Notes under the pieces: model-generated
What the model saw: the letters and a program-made list of their open reading frames with translations, nothing else
Told to the model about the DNA's origin: nothing
The model's database searches: none
Origin: Eutypella sp. D-1
Taxonomy: Eukaryota; Ascomycota; Sordariomycetes; Xylariales; Diatrypaceae
NCBI GenBank assembly: GCA_023313575.1
Contig: JAJTTP010000007.1
Location: 620,001 to 684,000, forward strand
Reading direction: 5' to 3'
Length of the DNA stretch: 64,000 bases
In this document: positions 34,391 through 47,000 of the stretch, in pieces
Numbering within the stretch: the stretch's first letter is position 1
Layout: each line of letters begins with the position of its first letter
Translations under genes and position numbers: made by a program

Positions 34391-37300
34391 GCTCTCTCTC
34401 GCTTAGTAGTCGCGAAGTAACAACCGAAAGTTAGACACAGAACAGCTTATCAATCCGCCTTCTTTCTTACACCTTGCCGTTCAGGTTCAGGGTCATGCCA
34501 CACTGCCACAGCCACTCATCACAAGCCGTCGTGCCACGAGGAAGGGCACGGACGGTCACGATACACAAGCCCACCGCGCCGCGGCGGAGTAAACCACCCA
34601 TCTAAACTCCGCCGAGACAACTTCCGAGACTACTATGTACAGTGGAAGTCCGCATTCCCCGCGTTTTGATCCTGGGCAAGCCCCCCCCTTTTCTTAGTCA
34701 CTCTCCCAGGTCCCTGGAATTCCATCATCGCTGTTCTAGACCACCCAAGAGTTATCTTTGCCTGTCTTCCTGGTCTAGGGTACGCCGTCACGTTCAAGCG
34801 TCACTGTCAGCGTTATGTGCGTGCGGCCCTGCCCTGGAAGCTGCAGTATCCACCCGAACCGCTCTGTTCCAAGCAGCCCTATAGGAAAGAGTAGTGGAGA
34901 AGTTTCTAGCTCGTCATATTACCAAATCATCGTATTACCAAATCACACAATGTCATTGACTCCAAAGTGCTATCTAGTAGGTAGTCCTCGGCACCAAATG
35001 AATGGCGGAGAATCTTCCCCCTTCGGTCGTCCATCCCAATATCAACCTACTCCCGACGACAGGGGCTAGTTAGGGCTGCACTACCCAACGGCTCGTGCCC
35101 AGATGTACGCACCACCACGTAGAATGGCTCTTCAGCTCATCCACGATGCAGCTCAGCTGGCTTGGCACGGTCTCTGGATATTAATGATGGTCCATTCTAA
35201 CCCCATAGCGCACCTATGCGAAATGCGCAGCTATGTGATCAGCACCTTCTCACAGCGTGCCAGATCCCATCACGAGCTCGTTTCATATGGGTACTTGCCA
35301 CAGGACGAGGCCAGTACTCGAGGCAAGATCCGCGACTATTCAGAAAAAGCTATGACCACGAGTGGAGCCGGATAATAAAATACTGCGAGATATATGCAGG
35401 TGGATGTGGAATCTACATGGCCTGGAGGAGGTGATCGCCGTCGCGTCAGAATGCTTCTTCGTAAAGCAAATACCATACCTATCTGCCGTCGGTAAGAAAA
35501 CAGATAGCCGCATGGCAAACCAGTTGAGATGAGGAAGCGCACGAGGCGTCTCGTATAGAACGCTTTGGGCTCATATACGGTACAGTGTGTTCTCAGTTAA
35601 ATTTATTTTGTTTCTGTATTTCATCGGGGATAATTGGACTGTATACGATTAGCGCTCTAGTTAGCGTACCGGTATTTCATCTGAATGCACCTCATCCAAT
35701 AGTAGGTACATAGGGCTTATAAGGCTACCAGTAAAATAGGGGACGCTATGCCGGCATATTCCATAAGTTTATATTACCACCTCGACGCTGCGCGACTAGG
35801 TTTGACGATCGGCCGAAAGCGTTTCGCCAAAGTATTCCAAATCCCCAGCGCACTGGCCCGCCCCCCTGGCGCCCAAAGCCAAAGAGCCAAAGCCCAACGA
35901 GACAAATCAGGAAGAAGTCGTGGGCGAGTCATGTCGAAGGCCTCTGATATCTGTCTTGCCCATATCACGATCGCCGCCGCCCTTCTCTTGTCTCTGCCCT
36001 ACCCTACTGCGTGGGAGCGGAGTTGTGGATTTCAATTGCCCCGCGATCCATGTCCCTGCCACGCGCCGCCTGCCTCGCCATGCTAGTCTAATTTCCAATT
36101 GGCCGCCGCGGCCCAACGTCGCAAGCGATCCATTCCGCAGAAAGAGTAAGGTGTCTGCAACCCGACTTAGTAATGTAGCAGCAAGCGAAATGGACCTTGC
36201 CGTCGATATTATGCGACGGCATGGATGCAACCGGGCCTCGCAGCTGCTTCAGATAGGATAGAGGGCATATTCCGGGCCGTGAAGAAACTCGGTTCTAACC
36301 TCAAACAACTATCGCCGCCGTATTGTCAGGGACAGATAGATAGTTAGATAGACTGACGGACGGACGGTCAGACAAAACAGACAGCATGTCCGGATTGCAA
36401 CTGGCGGGCGTGCAGATCGTCACGGGAACTACCGAGCAGCGCACTGCCGGCAGGTGTCTTGGGCCCTCAATCTGCACCGCGATGCCGCCATGGGCACTTT
36501 CTTGACGCATACCTACATAGCAGTAGTAGCAGTCGTAGTATATGCCATACCGTGCCATGGCAATCTATCGGTCCGGGCCAAAATTAGACATTGCGGAACA
36601 GGAGAAACGGCGCTCTGCCCTGCTGGAGACTTGAGACAATCCGGTTTCCCCTTCATCAGGGGGATCTCTCTCTTTCACTCACAAACTCACTTGCCGGCAT
36701 ACTGCGGTCGATCCTGTCACGGCGGGCTCAGTTACTGCAGAGTGATTGGAGAAGGGATAGGCGCGACAGTCCAAATACAGTACGTGGAGAAAAGTGACGT
36801 CTCGGTCTCCCACCCGACGGACCTGCCCCTCTATCTCCGGGTCTTCGAAGTCCAAGTAGCTATACTCGCTTCTACTTCACCGGCGATCAAGGGCGAAATG
36901 TACGGGGTTTGGGGGCTAGGTCGCGGTTATCTCCCCCCTTACCTCACCGCTCGGACGCGGGACTAGAAACGTTGAGATGGGCGATTTGCCGGAACATGGA
37001 GCTACCCTGGTCGAGCCTGGTTTACTGGTAACTGGTTTAACCGCGCAAAAGTGGAGGCGCGCCAATGGAATGGGGGAGGCTTAGTTTGATGATCACGACC
37101 TTTCACTTCGTTGCTTACGTATGCGAGAAGGTGCCGAGGCTCAGGTCAAAATTGTGGATACATTTTCTATTTCCAAATTATTGTAGTTATCCATGAATGT
37201 GACGATGCCGTACCTAGCCACGGTTTTACATAGTCCTCCCATGACAGAAACCTCCAGCGCCGCCGTAGTCCGATGGATACTACCTACCGACTACCTACCG

Positions 37301-37860
37301 GCAGTGCCGCCTTCGCTGCCTCGTTCCTTGTCCATGCGCCATGTCCACACTGTGACGCGTCCATTCGCGTATACTGATCCCCGCTCGCCCCTCTAACCTT
37401 GGGGTACGTCCACTGGATCGTAGTCCATGTGGCTCTGTACGTCACCCCGGTCGCCAACATGAAGATACCGTTGTTCAACCCCGCCGTGGCTCTGGCCGGT
37501 AATCTTTTGGCCCTGGCCTGCCGGCTGCTCCGATATCACCGAATCCCTCATCGACCCCGTGAGGATGTTTGGCTGCATTGAGCTCGTGTTGTAGGCTAAG
37601 CGGCCCAGTGAGCCATTTTCTCACTCCCATTGTTGTCGAGGTGGCCAGGGTTGATGTTTGGGTCTGTCGCCACGGAGTCGCTGTGGGCAGAATAATCGAT
37701 ACGGCAGTCCATGTCGGCGAAGGTTATGCTGGTCCTTGGGCATCGACATTGGCCCCCCTGCCTCATCGGTTGGACTGCCCTAATCTCACCGCTGTTGCTG
37801 GGAATGTTATGCCTGGGATGTGATGGGCTCAGCCGCCTTCTAGGCCTGCAGCTACACAGC

Positions 37861-38706
37861 TCACTGCTTTCCCCTGGCCTTCTCGCTCATTGTGCCAGAG
37901 GAAGAGGAAGCAGTAGAGGAGAAGGCTGGAGAGGAGGAGGGGCCAGTGGAAGGGGATGCGCCGGCGGTGCCCCTGGTTGCATCAGCACTAGAGCTGCCCT
38001 ATGCAGCGGTTGTGTTGACCTGATCCCCTGGGAGGGTGATCAGGGGGATCTCCCGGTCTGGCGACCTGTAAAGAGTGTACCCGGCGGCCTGGAAGTCCAA
38101 CAGTGTGCCGAGGAAGACATTGGTAGGGTCTGTCTTATCCTCGGCGAACAGCCAGCCGCTCTTCCCTGTGTGCTGTCTATAGACGAGTCAGTCAGAACAT
38201 CTTTCATATCGTAAGTACCATTTAGCAATGACAGGTGATATATACCCTCATATAGAGATAGGAAAGCATGTGTAGTGTCACAATAGAGGGCAACGTGTGT
38301 ACAAGACTTGTGTGTCGTAGAGAGATAAGGGACTTAGGGAAATAAGGCAAAGGATCATGCGATGATGGAGTAGCGCCCCCTATACAGAGAGAAAAGAGAA
38401 AAGGCTCTGCAGCCAACGTGCAACATATCGGGACTTGCGAAGTAGTAGTCGTAGATAAGAAAAGGTAGGAACTTACGTAGCCAGCTCAATTATATGAGCT
38501 CTTTCTGAAGCACTCCAGGCCTTGAATGAGAAGAGCGGGACGGCAATTATCATTCTGTTGGAGGAAGGGCTGTACTGAGGTTGAAGCCTCGCCTCCCAAT
38601 ACGCCCGGAGGTTTGCCTGTTTCATTAGTTCCACGGTGTTGTCTTCCACCCGGCATGTGATGACCTGAGGGTCGGCTGGCTGCGCTTGTCTATTCTTGCC
38701 AGGCAT
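37861..38706 (-). CDS. Orphan two-exon gene with in-frame TAG and continuing open frame
   Basis: Exon 1 runs 38706-38477 and exon 2 starts at 38176; the 300-bp intron has a GTAAGT donor and a CTATAG acceptor preceded by CTGAC. The split codon (ac+a, Thr) joins the frames. The product reads 135 residues to a TAG at 38001-37999. It begins MPGKNRQAQPADPQVITC and contains FSFKAWSASERAHIIELA and GKSGWLFAEDKTDPTNVFLG, which look like a real folded protein with no signal peptide or membrane helix. I do not recognise the family. Beyond the TAG the same frame stays open for 45 more codons (Ser/Thr/Ala/Pro-rich, ending EKARGKQ) to a TGA at 37863-37861. The TAG could be the true stop, or a CAG changed by a C-to-T transition at CpA, the change RIP makes. 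The region is therefore given to the TGA, with the shorter reading equally possible. Confidence 0.55.
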
Positions 38707-40471
38707 TGTTTCTGTCGTAGAGTGCTTCTTTTTTATATTTTAGGTGTCTTGGATACTATAGTAGGCTTATGAATGGATGCTCTAGGGAGGAGAAGAGGAA
38801 GAAGTGTTATGTTGTTGATGGGAGGAAAGATCAGGATTTGGTTGTGGGAAGACATATATAAATAGATAACAGAAAATAGTCAAGGGATGCAGTGTCTCAA
38901 TAGGAATCATTTAGTCTATATTCTGTGCGAGAGGACAATGTGTACCTATTCTCCGTGGAACTAGCTGGAAACTGAAGCTGTCGACACTTTTACCCCTAGG
39001 TGAGCAGCTGTCGAAAGCGGCGATACAAGCCACCACGGGACCTAGGGCTTCGTATTCAAAAAGAACAAGCTAGTACGACTGAATACGTATTATAAAGACG
39101 TCCGGATTGTCATTTAAATGCGATAATAATAGTCTAGGCTACGAAAGACAATATCTTTCTCTCTCACCACCTGCCCTGTCTGAAGCACACCCTCCGACTT
39201 TAGCAGCATTGGCCCCCATCTACCACCTATTATGAGCACCAGTATATAGATACGGTAATCAGCTGAGTATTCAGGTGGTACTATACGTTGCTGGCCCTCT
39301 TCCTCTTATATAAATCACCGTAGGGGTAAACTAGGCACGTTTCCCTGGGCAGGCAGGTGGACTCCCAACCCAGACGACTAGTATATCGGCTTGTACCAAA
39401 CAGCATACTATTTCATATCATACAAAGCATACCTATTGTTTTGTGACCATGCGTATTCGACTAGTCCCTTCCTCTCACAAGTGAACAAAGTTTGCCGGAG
39501 AGCATCATCTATCGATCCTCAAACTCCTGGAGAAGGCTTGTACGGAGAACACACCCTCGCATTCATCTAGCCATAATAACTACTAGTGATGGCAAGCTCT
39601 GATTTGTCAACTATTCTCAAAGGACTTTTGTTGGCTTCAGTGTGTTGCCTATGAAAGTTGCTCAGGTGATACCGTTTGCCAGCTAGGTAGATTGCACTGC
39701 AGTGGTATACATAGCAATCCTAATAATTATTAACCAGATTGCCTTGTTCTAATCTAATATGTCTTCAAGACGACCGTTATACATTGCCAACTGCCCTGAC
39801 TGTAATGAAGAGTTGTGTGCGCAGCGCATATCCTTTAGCATACTGGTTTGCCATCAGACAGAAGCGCAAGGAAGATTCCAGAGGACTTCATAATAACAGC
39901 CTTGCTGTTTTCATATGGTTGATTTATCAAAAACAACTATCAGACAGTATTTAATATTATACAGTGGGGATTCGATGCTGGGGAAAGGGGCCCGGGATGA
40001 TTGTCCTGGTGTCGTTTGTGTGGATACGCAGATACCACGATTTACAGGTCCTAGAGTTTAGACCGTGTGACACGGCTGGCCAAAGATAGACAATAAGGAA
40101 GTACGCTCTACCTATTCATGTATCTGTCCATGTACGCTCCGAGCTGTTGTCGACGGGACACGTGAACGAGACGATAGTCAGTAGCTAATAGAAAGGGGTC
40201 AACAGGAACGCCTACCCTAGGAACAATTCCAACAATTACTGCACCTTAGAAAGTATCGTGAAAACTGCACAAGTGCCAACATTGATAGTTCTATTATGTA
40301 CAGTCTATATTCCGTAAGGATTAACGCTATTTCGTACCGGAAATCCCCCAATCTAGTCACCACTTTGCCAAGATAGATCAACTACCCAGTCGCTCCGTGG
40401 ACAGAAGCTTAGACACGGGCCTGTCTTCCTCCTTGAACTCCCTATGAAACCACATTATAATAGAAAGTGCT
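38707..40471. other. Intergenic region, 1.8 kb
   Basis: AT-rich with no gene recognised. The part nearest 38707 presumably holds the promoter of the orphan gene; the part nearest 40471 is the 3' flank of the thioesterase. Confidence 0.5.
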
Positions 40472-42033
40472 CTATAACTTCGCCTTCACCTCTGCGACCT
40501 TCTTCTCCTGCTTCAAGCGAATTACGCCCTACGTAATGGGAATTAGTATAACTAGAACGTCGTAGATATTCTGTGTAGCCCGAGAAACTTACCTCTTGGA
40601 AACAAGTGGCCAGCAACGTGCCATCCTTGCTGAAGATGCGCTGCGTAACGACGCCTCGGCCGTCGCCGGCCCACGGGCTGTCCATCTCCGTGAACATCCA
40701 CTCGTCGGCGCGGACCTTCTTTGGATTATGGAAGTATATAGTACTAGATGAGTCAAACAGTCGTCAGCCCCAATGCGCTGTGGTGCAAAACCCGGTCTTG
40801 CGACCCAGCACAACTATATGCTACGACCCGAAAGAATCGAAGACTAGGCCAATAGCAGCCTAACAAACCGGAACGCTATGCTCAGGGTCACAGAGAACAA
40901 GGGGTAGAAAGGGAAAGGGAGCGAGGAATAAAAAAGAACGTACTGGTCTAGGCTGACGAGCATGCCGATCTCGGGCTGGCCCTTGAAGTCCTCGATGCTG
41001 CCGTTGCCTTCCCACTCGTTGAGGCGGACAAGGTACTCGCGGGCGTCATCGGGCAGGCGGTCGACGTCGTCGACGCTGACGGGGAAGCGCCAGAGGCGAT
41101 GGAAGCGCGTGACGCTGCCGATAAAGTAGCTGTCGCTGATGTAGGCGAGGGCGCTGAGGTGGGCCTGGTGGCCGCCCTCCTCGCTGATGCGGCCGCGCGC
41201 CCGGACCCACTGGCGCGCCTTCTTGTGCTCCGGCGGCGCGTCGCGGTCCCCCTCGATGCGGATGCGATGGCTCTGGAAGGGCGAGGGGAGGTCCTCGGAC
41301 CCCTTGCCCTTGGCCCCGTTCTGCTTCTTCTCCCCCTTGACGGCGTGCTCGTCCTCGCCGTTCCAGCGGGGATGCTCGTCCTCGTAGTCGTCGGGCGGGG
41401 GCGGGCCCGCGCCCTCGGGCATGCCGGCCGCGTGGGAGATGGTCTTCTCGCCGCCGCTGCCCTCGCGCACGAAGGAGCACGTGACGGTGAAGATGGGCCG
41501 CCCGCGCTGCCGCGCCTGTACCGTGCGCGTCGCGAACGACCGCCCTTCCCGCACCCGCTCCACGTGGTAGAGCACCGGCGTGCTGCTGTCGCCCGCCAGC
41601 ACGAAGAAGCAGTGGAACGAGTGCACCACGAAGTCGTGGGGCACCGTGCGCTGCGCAGCCTGGATTCCGGGGGGAAAAAAAGTTCGGTGTCAGTGAAACG
41701 TGATTATATTACTTGAGTCACAAACGGGCGCATCTTGCCCGCCGCGGGTAGGGAGACTTACAGCCAGAGTCTGTGCTATCACCGCTCCTCCATAAATGCC
41801 CCTGGCACCCGGGGGGTGCCAAAGCTCGCGCGTATTCGTATAAATGTCCTATAGTGCGTGCCCGAGTAAGCCTTCCATCCGACGACTTCAAATATGCAGA
41901 AATTTCCTTTCTCCAGTCCTCAACTTACGGGCCCGATGACGCTCAAGTCCGTGAGCTCCAGCGCGTTCTCAATCGGCGCCTTGCTCGTATCCTGCGGCGG
42001 CTGCCTGACCAGCGTCGGGCGAGGCTCACTCAT
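40472..42033 (-). CDS. Peroxisomal acyl-CoA thioesterase (TesB/ACOT8 type)
   Basis: Hydrolyses acyl-CoA to free acid and CoA, serving peroxisomal fatty-acid turnover. I infer five exons read leftward: 42033-41929, 41848-41762, 41659-40944, 40743-40593 and 40528-40472. All phases close and give 371 residues. Double-hotdog family blocks are visible: LWHPPGARGIYGGAVIAQTL, VVHSFHCFFVLAGDSSTPV, YHVERVREGRSFATR, LSALAYISDSYFIGSV, TIYFHNPKKVRADEW and SPWAGDGRGVVTQRIFSKDG. The C-terminus is KAKL, so the last three residues AKL form a type 1 peroxisomal targeting signal. An insertion of about 70 polar residues (PPPPDDYEDEHPRWNGED and following) separates the two hotdog halves. Small exons 1, 2 and 5 were located from GTAAGT donors and family conservation. 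Confidence 0.93.
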
Positions 42034-43022
42034 CGCGTCTCTCCTGGATTATGTCTATAGAGCGGTGAACACCCCCTTTTCTGTGTGCCGGTTCAATTTG
42101 TAAGCCTTTGATGCCAGAAAAAGAAGAAGAAAAAAGCTGTTCTTGAGATGTCGGTGATGATGAGATCCCGACGTGTTATGCGCGATCCTTGGCGTGTGGT
42201 AGGACGGAGCTAGTTCAACAACGGGCAAAAACTACGTAGGTGTTATATTCTAGATTATCGATCACGAAAACTTGAAGGCAAGGAAGAGATGGAATTGAAT
42301 GAAGACTCTCTCTCTCTCTCTCTCGCTCTATCAATAAATGAAATTTCCACATGTCTCCTTTATTTAATTAGGCTAGATACAGGGCCAATGATCTCCGAAT
42401 CATAATCAATCTCACTACACCTGGGCATGGACTAAGATAGATGTTACGGAGTAAAACTACGCTCAATAAAAATTGCCGAGGCTCGGTCTTTAGCTTCCCA
42501 CTCTGGGCAGTTGTGGAAACTGAACCCGATAGCGGATCCGGATCCGAATCTGGCATAGCGAGACATCAAGGGTCTATCACGATCAATCAGGCACGACAGG
42601 GTCTTACTAATGCCCTACATGAGGGAAAACTCCACAAGTCAGAATTATTAGCTAGGCGAAGGAGCGCGGCAGCAGATGGACTCTATACAAGTTTGCGTTA
42701 GATGACGTTCTCATGCATCCTCCTGATGTTCGGCCGAGGCCTGGGCATTGTTGCAGAATTTATCACAACATAAGGAGAGAGCGTGTAAATAATTCCCCGC
42801 GGATCAAACAACGTGAGACCTAAAAGGTTCTTATGTAGGCGAACTAGAAAAAAGCCACATGACATTCACGGAATCTTAGGAGGGGGATTTCGCCAACAAC
42901 TGCAATAAAACGACCGAAGAAAGGGGAAAAGAAAAAGGCCCGACGACACTCACTGCTTACTAGGAAAAATAAAAAGGAGACGCGGTAGGAATGCACACCA
43001 AAAAAAGAAAAATTTAAAAAAA
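42034..43022. other. Intergenic region, 1.0 kb
   Basis: No gene recognised. It includes the thioesterase promoter, a CT dinucleotide run (42306-42324) and A-rich DNA at about 42840-43020. The A-rich stretch lies on the 3' side of the leftward tRNA, where T-runs on the transcribed sense strand could end Pol III transcription. Confidence 0.5.
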
Positions 43023-43132
43023 TGCATCAGCCGCGAATCGAACGCGGGGCCCATCGAGTCGTTTCCGGAGGGAACTCAGTTGTTCTAACCGGATAATGGC
43101 AACGATGGATTTTACCACTAAACCACTGATGC
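43023..43132 (-). tRNA. tRNA-Gly(GCC) with intron
   Basis: On the minus strand the acceptor arm GCATCAG pairs with CTGATGC (7 bp) and is followed by discriminator A. The D region is TGGTTTAGTGGTAAAAT, the anticodon stem is CATCG/CGATG, and the T arm is CCGCG-TTCGATT-CGCGG. The anticodon loop is TTGCCA plus T, giving anticodon GCC (glycine). A 39-nt intron (43058-43096) sits right after position 37, the usual nuclear tRNA intron site. B-box TTCGATT and A-box TGGTTTAGTGG are intact. Confidence 0.96.
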
Positions 43133-44041
43133 AACTTCAAAGGTTCTGCGATTTGCTGATATAGAATGCAATCCTTATCGTCTATTATATCTTCAGTCTA
43201 AGAGGAGACGGAAGGGAGGGGGTCAGTCAGATAAGCTCCTCGGGTGTGGGGGCCCGCAAATACCGCAACCTACCAACCAGGACGGACTTAACCTACCTAC
43301 GCAGCTTCTCTAGGTGCGAGCTGCGCGCCCCCGGTGGGATTACAAGTCCGGACGCGAGGTACAAGCTTACTCTAGGGTTCTACCTACGCATCTATGTTAC
43401 TTTACTCATAATCATTGATAAATGTCAGTGAAAGCAAATTCGAGTATATAGTCGCTCGCGTAGGAATTTACCTTTTTTTTTTTCCGTACGTACGCATTTA
43501 CTGATGCCGACTCGTACATGTTGAGCTGTAGCTATATCGCATCCCATTAGGGCAGGGGTTACTACCCCCTTTTCAACTACCTACCTAGGTTTCTTATAGC
43601 ACTGGCGGCCTAGGATTGGCCGGGGAGGATTGCAAAATTTAAGCCCTATTTCTTTCTCGAGATGAAACAAAGCTTGTATAATCGATCACTGTGTGTCCAT
43701 CCTATCCTAATCTGGTGAACAAGTCACCCCTTTCGATCATCATCGTATAGTTACAGGTTTCTTTTTGCTTTATTTTTCTCTCTCTTTTTTAAAAAGAATT
43801 ACTCGCCAAGATGAGCAGCCAGGCAGGTTTACAGACAGGGCTTTCCATACATACATACATACAAGAAGGGGCATCATACCGTCTCGGCAGCGGCGTGCAT
43901 ATACACGTAGATAATTGCTTTTAAAAACGACTTCCTTTCTTTTCCTTTGCTTCTTCCCACCCTTCCTTCCTTACCTCGTTTGCTCCGCCGAATCTCCCGA
44001 TCTTCCCCCCCCCCCCCCCCCCCCTCCCTTCTTCTTTAATT
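43133..44041. other. Intergenic region with C20 run
   Basis: No gene recognised. It is bounded by the tRNA 5' flank and the 3' flank of the oxysterol-binding protein gene. A (CATA) run lies near 43850 and a C20 tract at 44005-44024. Confidence 0.5.
44005..44024. repeat. C20 homopolymer (G20 in the OSH transcript sense)
   Basis: Twenty C residues on the plus strand, beginning 18 nt past the stop codon of the leftward oxysterol-binding protein gene, so G20 would lie in its 3' UTR. Confidence 0.9.
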
Positions 44042-47000
44042 TTACTCCGCAAAGAGGGGCTCGAGACCTTCCCAGGCGCTGCGGTCGCCCTCGCCGAACC
44101 TGTCGCGCAGGATCCAGTAGCGCTCGTTGAAGCGCCAGTACTCCTCGCCGGTGACGTCGCAGCGGGCGCGCTCGAACCAGGCGGGGGCGAAGTCCTCGCC
44201 GCGGAGCTCGCGGGCCTTGCGGCGCTCGCGCTGGGCCTCCTCGAGGCGCGTCTTCTCCGTCGCCGCCAGGTCGTACTCGCCGTCCTCCATGGCGCGCTGG
44301 TCGGGCCGGTACCGCGAGTCCGTCGGCGCGATCCACCGCCGCAGCGCGTCGTCTATGTGGTTGAACGTCACCGCGAACGGCGTCAGGTTGAACGGGATGT
44401 TGTCCGGCCGCTCGTGCGCCTGCCATACCATGAACGCTCGCGACGGGTCTGTGATGCTGCCGCCTGTCCCCGACCCCTTGCCCGCGTCGCCGTCCCCGCC
44501 ATCCTGGGGGACTTCCACTGTCGCCTCGTACCCTGGTGTCAAGCGTGCATAAATCTTCGAGTTCCATCGCCCCCCGATGCTGAACCGTGGCCGACCGTCT
44601 GCGTCTAAAACCTTGCCCGACAGGTGGTACGCGCTTGAAGCCTTCCATCCGCGCTGCTTGAAGTCCAGAAGACACTTCTCACCCGTCGTCCAGTTCTTGA
44701 TCTCTACGAGCCCGTAATTATCGACCACTGGATTGCCCGTAATGATTCCCACCACCTGTGATGTCGGCTTCTTCCAAGTGTAGAAGTCCTCCGGACCGCC
44801 CGCCGTCGGCCGGATCTTGAGGAACCAGGTACCGATGTGGTGGATGTCGAATGACCTGCCGAGGAACTTGGACTTGACGTTGGCCTCGCCCCAGTACGTC
44901 CATTTTGCGGACTCGGCGTGCGCCGCGCCGATGGGAGGGTGGTGGCTCACTTGCTCGATGAAGAAGCGGTAGCCCTTATCTGGCCTGACGTACTCGAAGG
45001 TCTCGCCAAGTAGTGGGTTGAACGGTTTTGCAACACGGCCGATGGTGGACGCAAATTCACTGGACGCGAAGGCGGCAACGTAAAGCATGCGCTCGAGGGA
45101 GTCCTGCCGTTCTGCAGCTTGATCTAGCAGGTCCGCGTATTCCATATCCTCGCCCGTCCGGTAGAGCAACGAGGTGGGCTCATTGAAGGAGACGGGAAGT
45201 GTCATCTTGGTCATATCTTTGCCAATCATTGACTTGAGAATGCCCTGTATGGATTTGTTAGCAAGGAAAGATAATCAGTCATGTGTAAACAAGGAGAGCT
45301 CACCCAAAGCGAGATCTTCGGCCGGTTATCCGCGTCGAGCTTAAGCCTGGTCCGTATTCCGTTCTCGTAACCCTTGAAAGCGCTACTAACATCCACCTGC
45401 GTGGTGGCGACAAGCTCTTGTTTAGACTCCGACGGGGTAACGACCTCGGGAGGTGGCATTGGCTCCACCTCAACCTCGCCGGCGTCCACAGCGTCAAAGA
45501 ATTCTTCCTCTTCTTCGGACTCCGATTCAGAGATATCGACAACCTGCGAGAAAGTGGCGCGGCGTCGCACACTGAGAGGAGACTTGGGCACATCGGGACT
45601 GGGGACTTCCTCGCCTGGTGTGCCGAGCGTGGGAGGCTGAGGGGCGTGACTACTACTCGGACGACTTGTAGCCTGGCCCTCCATAACCTCCCGCAGAGCT
45701 CGTTTGGTCTTCTTATGCTTTAGTTCCGCCTTATCGACTCTAGCCTCGAGGATCTCCTGTTCCTGAGCGACCTTTGCCATACTCTCCTCCCACATCTGCC
45801 GCATCTCGACCTCCTGGTCGAGGCGATATTGCCAATGTGCATCGCGATCCCTCGAAATTCTGAGAAGGTCACCCATGAGACCCTTCAGACTCTTAATGGC
45901 AGCGTCGTATGTAGCGAGCGCCTGCGAGATCTTGGGGTCCGCTAGCTGCAGCGTGGGGCTCAGGCGAGCCTCGACTTGGAGGGCGTTGCTCACTTGCGCC
46001 AAAGTATCCAACTGGAGTTTTGCAGACTGAGCCGTGATGTTGAAGGCGTCCTTGTTTGGTGTGGGGGCCTCGGCTATGCTAGACTGGCCTACATAATCTT
46101 CCTCCTCATCTTCCTCGTCGCCGGTGATGCCAGCTGGCCCGTTGCTCTGCGTTCTGGTCCTAGTCACTTCTTCTGCCGTGCCTGGTTCGTAAAACTCCTC
46201 GTCTACACTTCCAACGAGACTAGCGCGGGATCGTGCATTTCGTGGAATGGAACTTTTGCCAGAAGGCAGGCGAGACAGTTGCACGCTATTCCGTGAATCG
46301 CCAATACTGGCCGCTTCACTATGCATATCAGGTACCGATAACTCTCCGGTTTTCGCCAGTTGGTCCTTGGCCTGCCGCAGCATCTCAGCACTCTGGGCCT
46401 TCTGTAGCTCCTCCTGCTTCGCCTGGTCCTTCATCCACTGGATAGCATTGTTCAATGCCCAAAACCACCGCTTCGCCTCGGCTTCATGGTTCGCTCTGAG
46501 GGTGTACTTGACGGAGGATTTGCCGATGATCTCGAATTTAGTCTTGTCGTCGGGGCTCATGTGAAGTTTGGCGATGCGCATGCTGATGGCACCCCGGCAG
46601 GCGTTCTCTGCATCATCTTGGTGCTTGTAGTAACTCAGAACACCATTCTCGAGCACAAACCATCGAAGCTGGTAGCCCTTTCTGTAGTTAGTCCACTTCT
46701 TGAGGTAGCCTTTCATCGTAGGTTCCCGGGCAGTCACTGGATCGGCGGAGGCGGCTACAGAGCCGGCCTGCGATGTCGCATGGCCAAGAACGGCTTTCTC
46801 CTGGATACTGCGCTGTGCAGCAACAGCAGCAGGGGATTTTTTGAGCATCGCACGCGTCACATCGTCGTTGGTAACATGCTGTGGGAGTTTGCCTTTCCGG
46901 TCACGTTGGAACGGATCAGCTCCATGGAGAAGAAGGGCTTGGATGAGTTTCGAATCCCTCTTGCGAGCAGCTTCGTGAAGCAGTGTTCCTCCCGTCTCAA

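Larger units (their letters stand above)
28203..37860. other. Gene-poor region, 9.7 kb
   Basis: No gene I can defend on either strand. The first 100 bp (28230-28270) are rich in AGT repeats and probably belong to the regulator's promoter or leader. Repeats: three GGTTGACGGGG copies (28878-28914), a CTG/CTA microsatellite (29331-29375) and three 10-bp units (34361-34390). Between 37190 and 37860 the sequence is GC-richer with several overlapping short frames on both strands, possibly a broken gene, but I could not assign one. Confidence 0.45.

Noticed and set aside
36454..36966. 170-codon plus-strand frame
   Set aside because: No family resemblance and irregular composition; not supported as a gene.
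37711..38214. 167-codon plus-strand frame opposite the orphan two-exon gene
   Set aside because: Lies antisense to the better supported minus-strand exon and its Ser-rich extension; the Gly/Arg-rich part is the complement of that low-complexity tail.
44127..44552. 141-codon plus-strand frame in the OSH 3' part
   Set aside because: Antisense to the conserved ORD domain.
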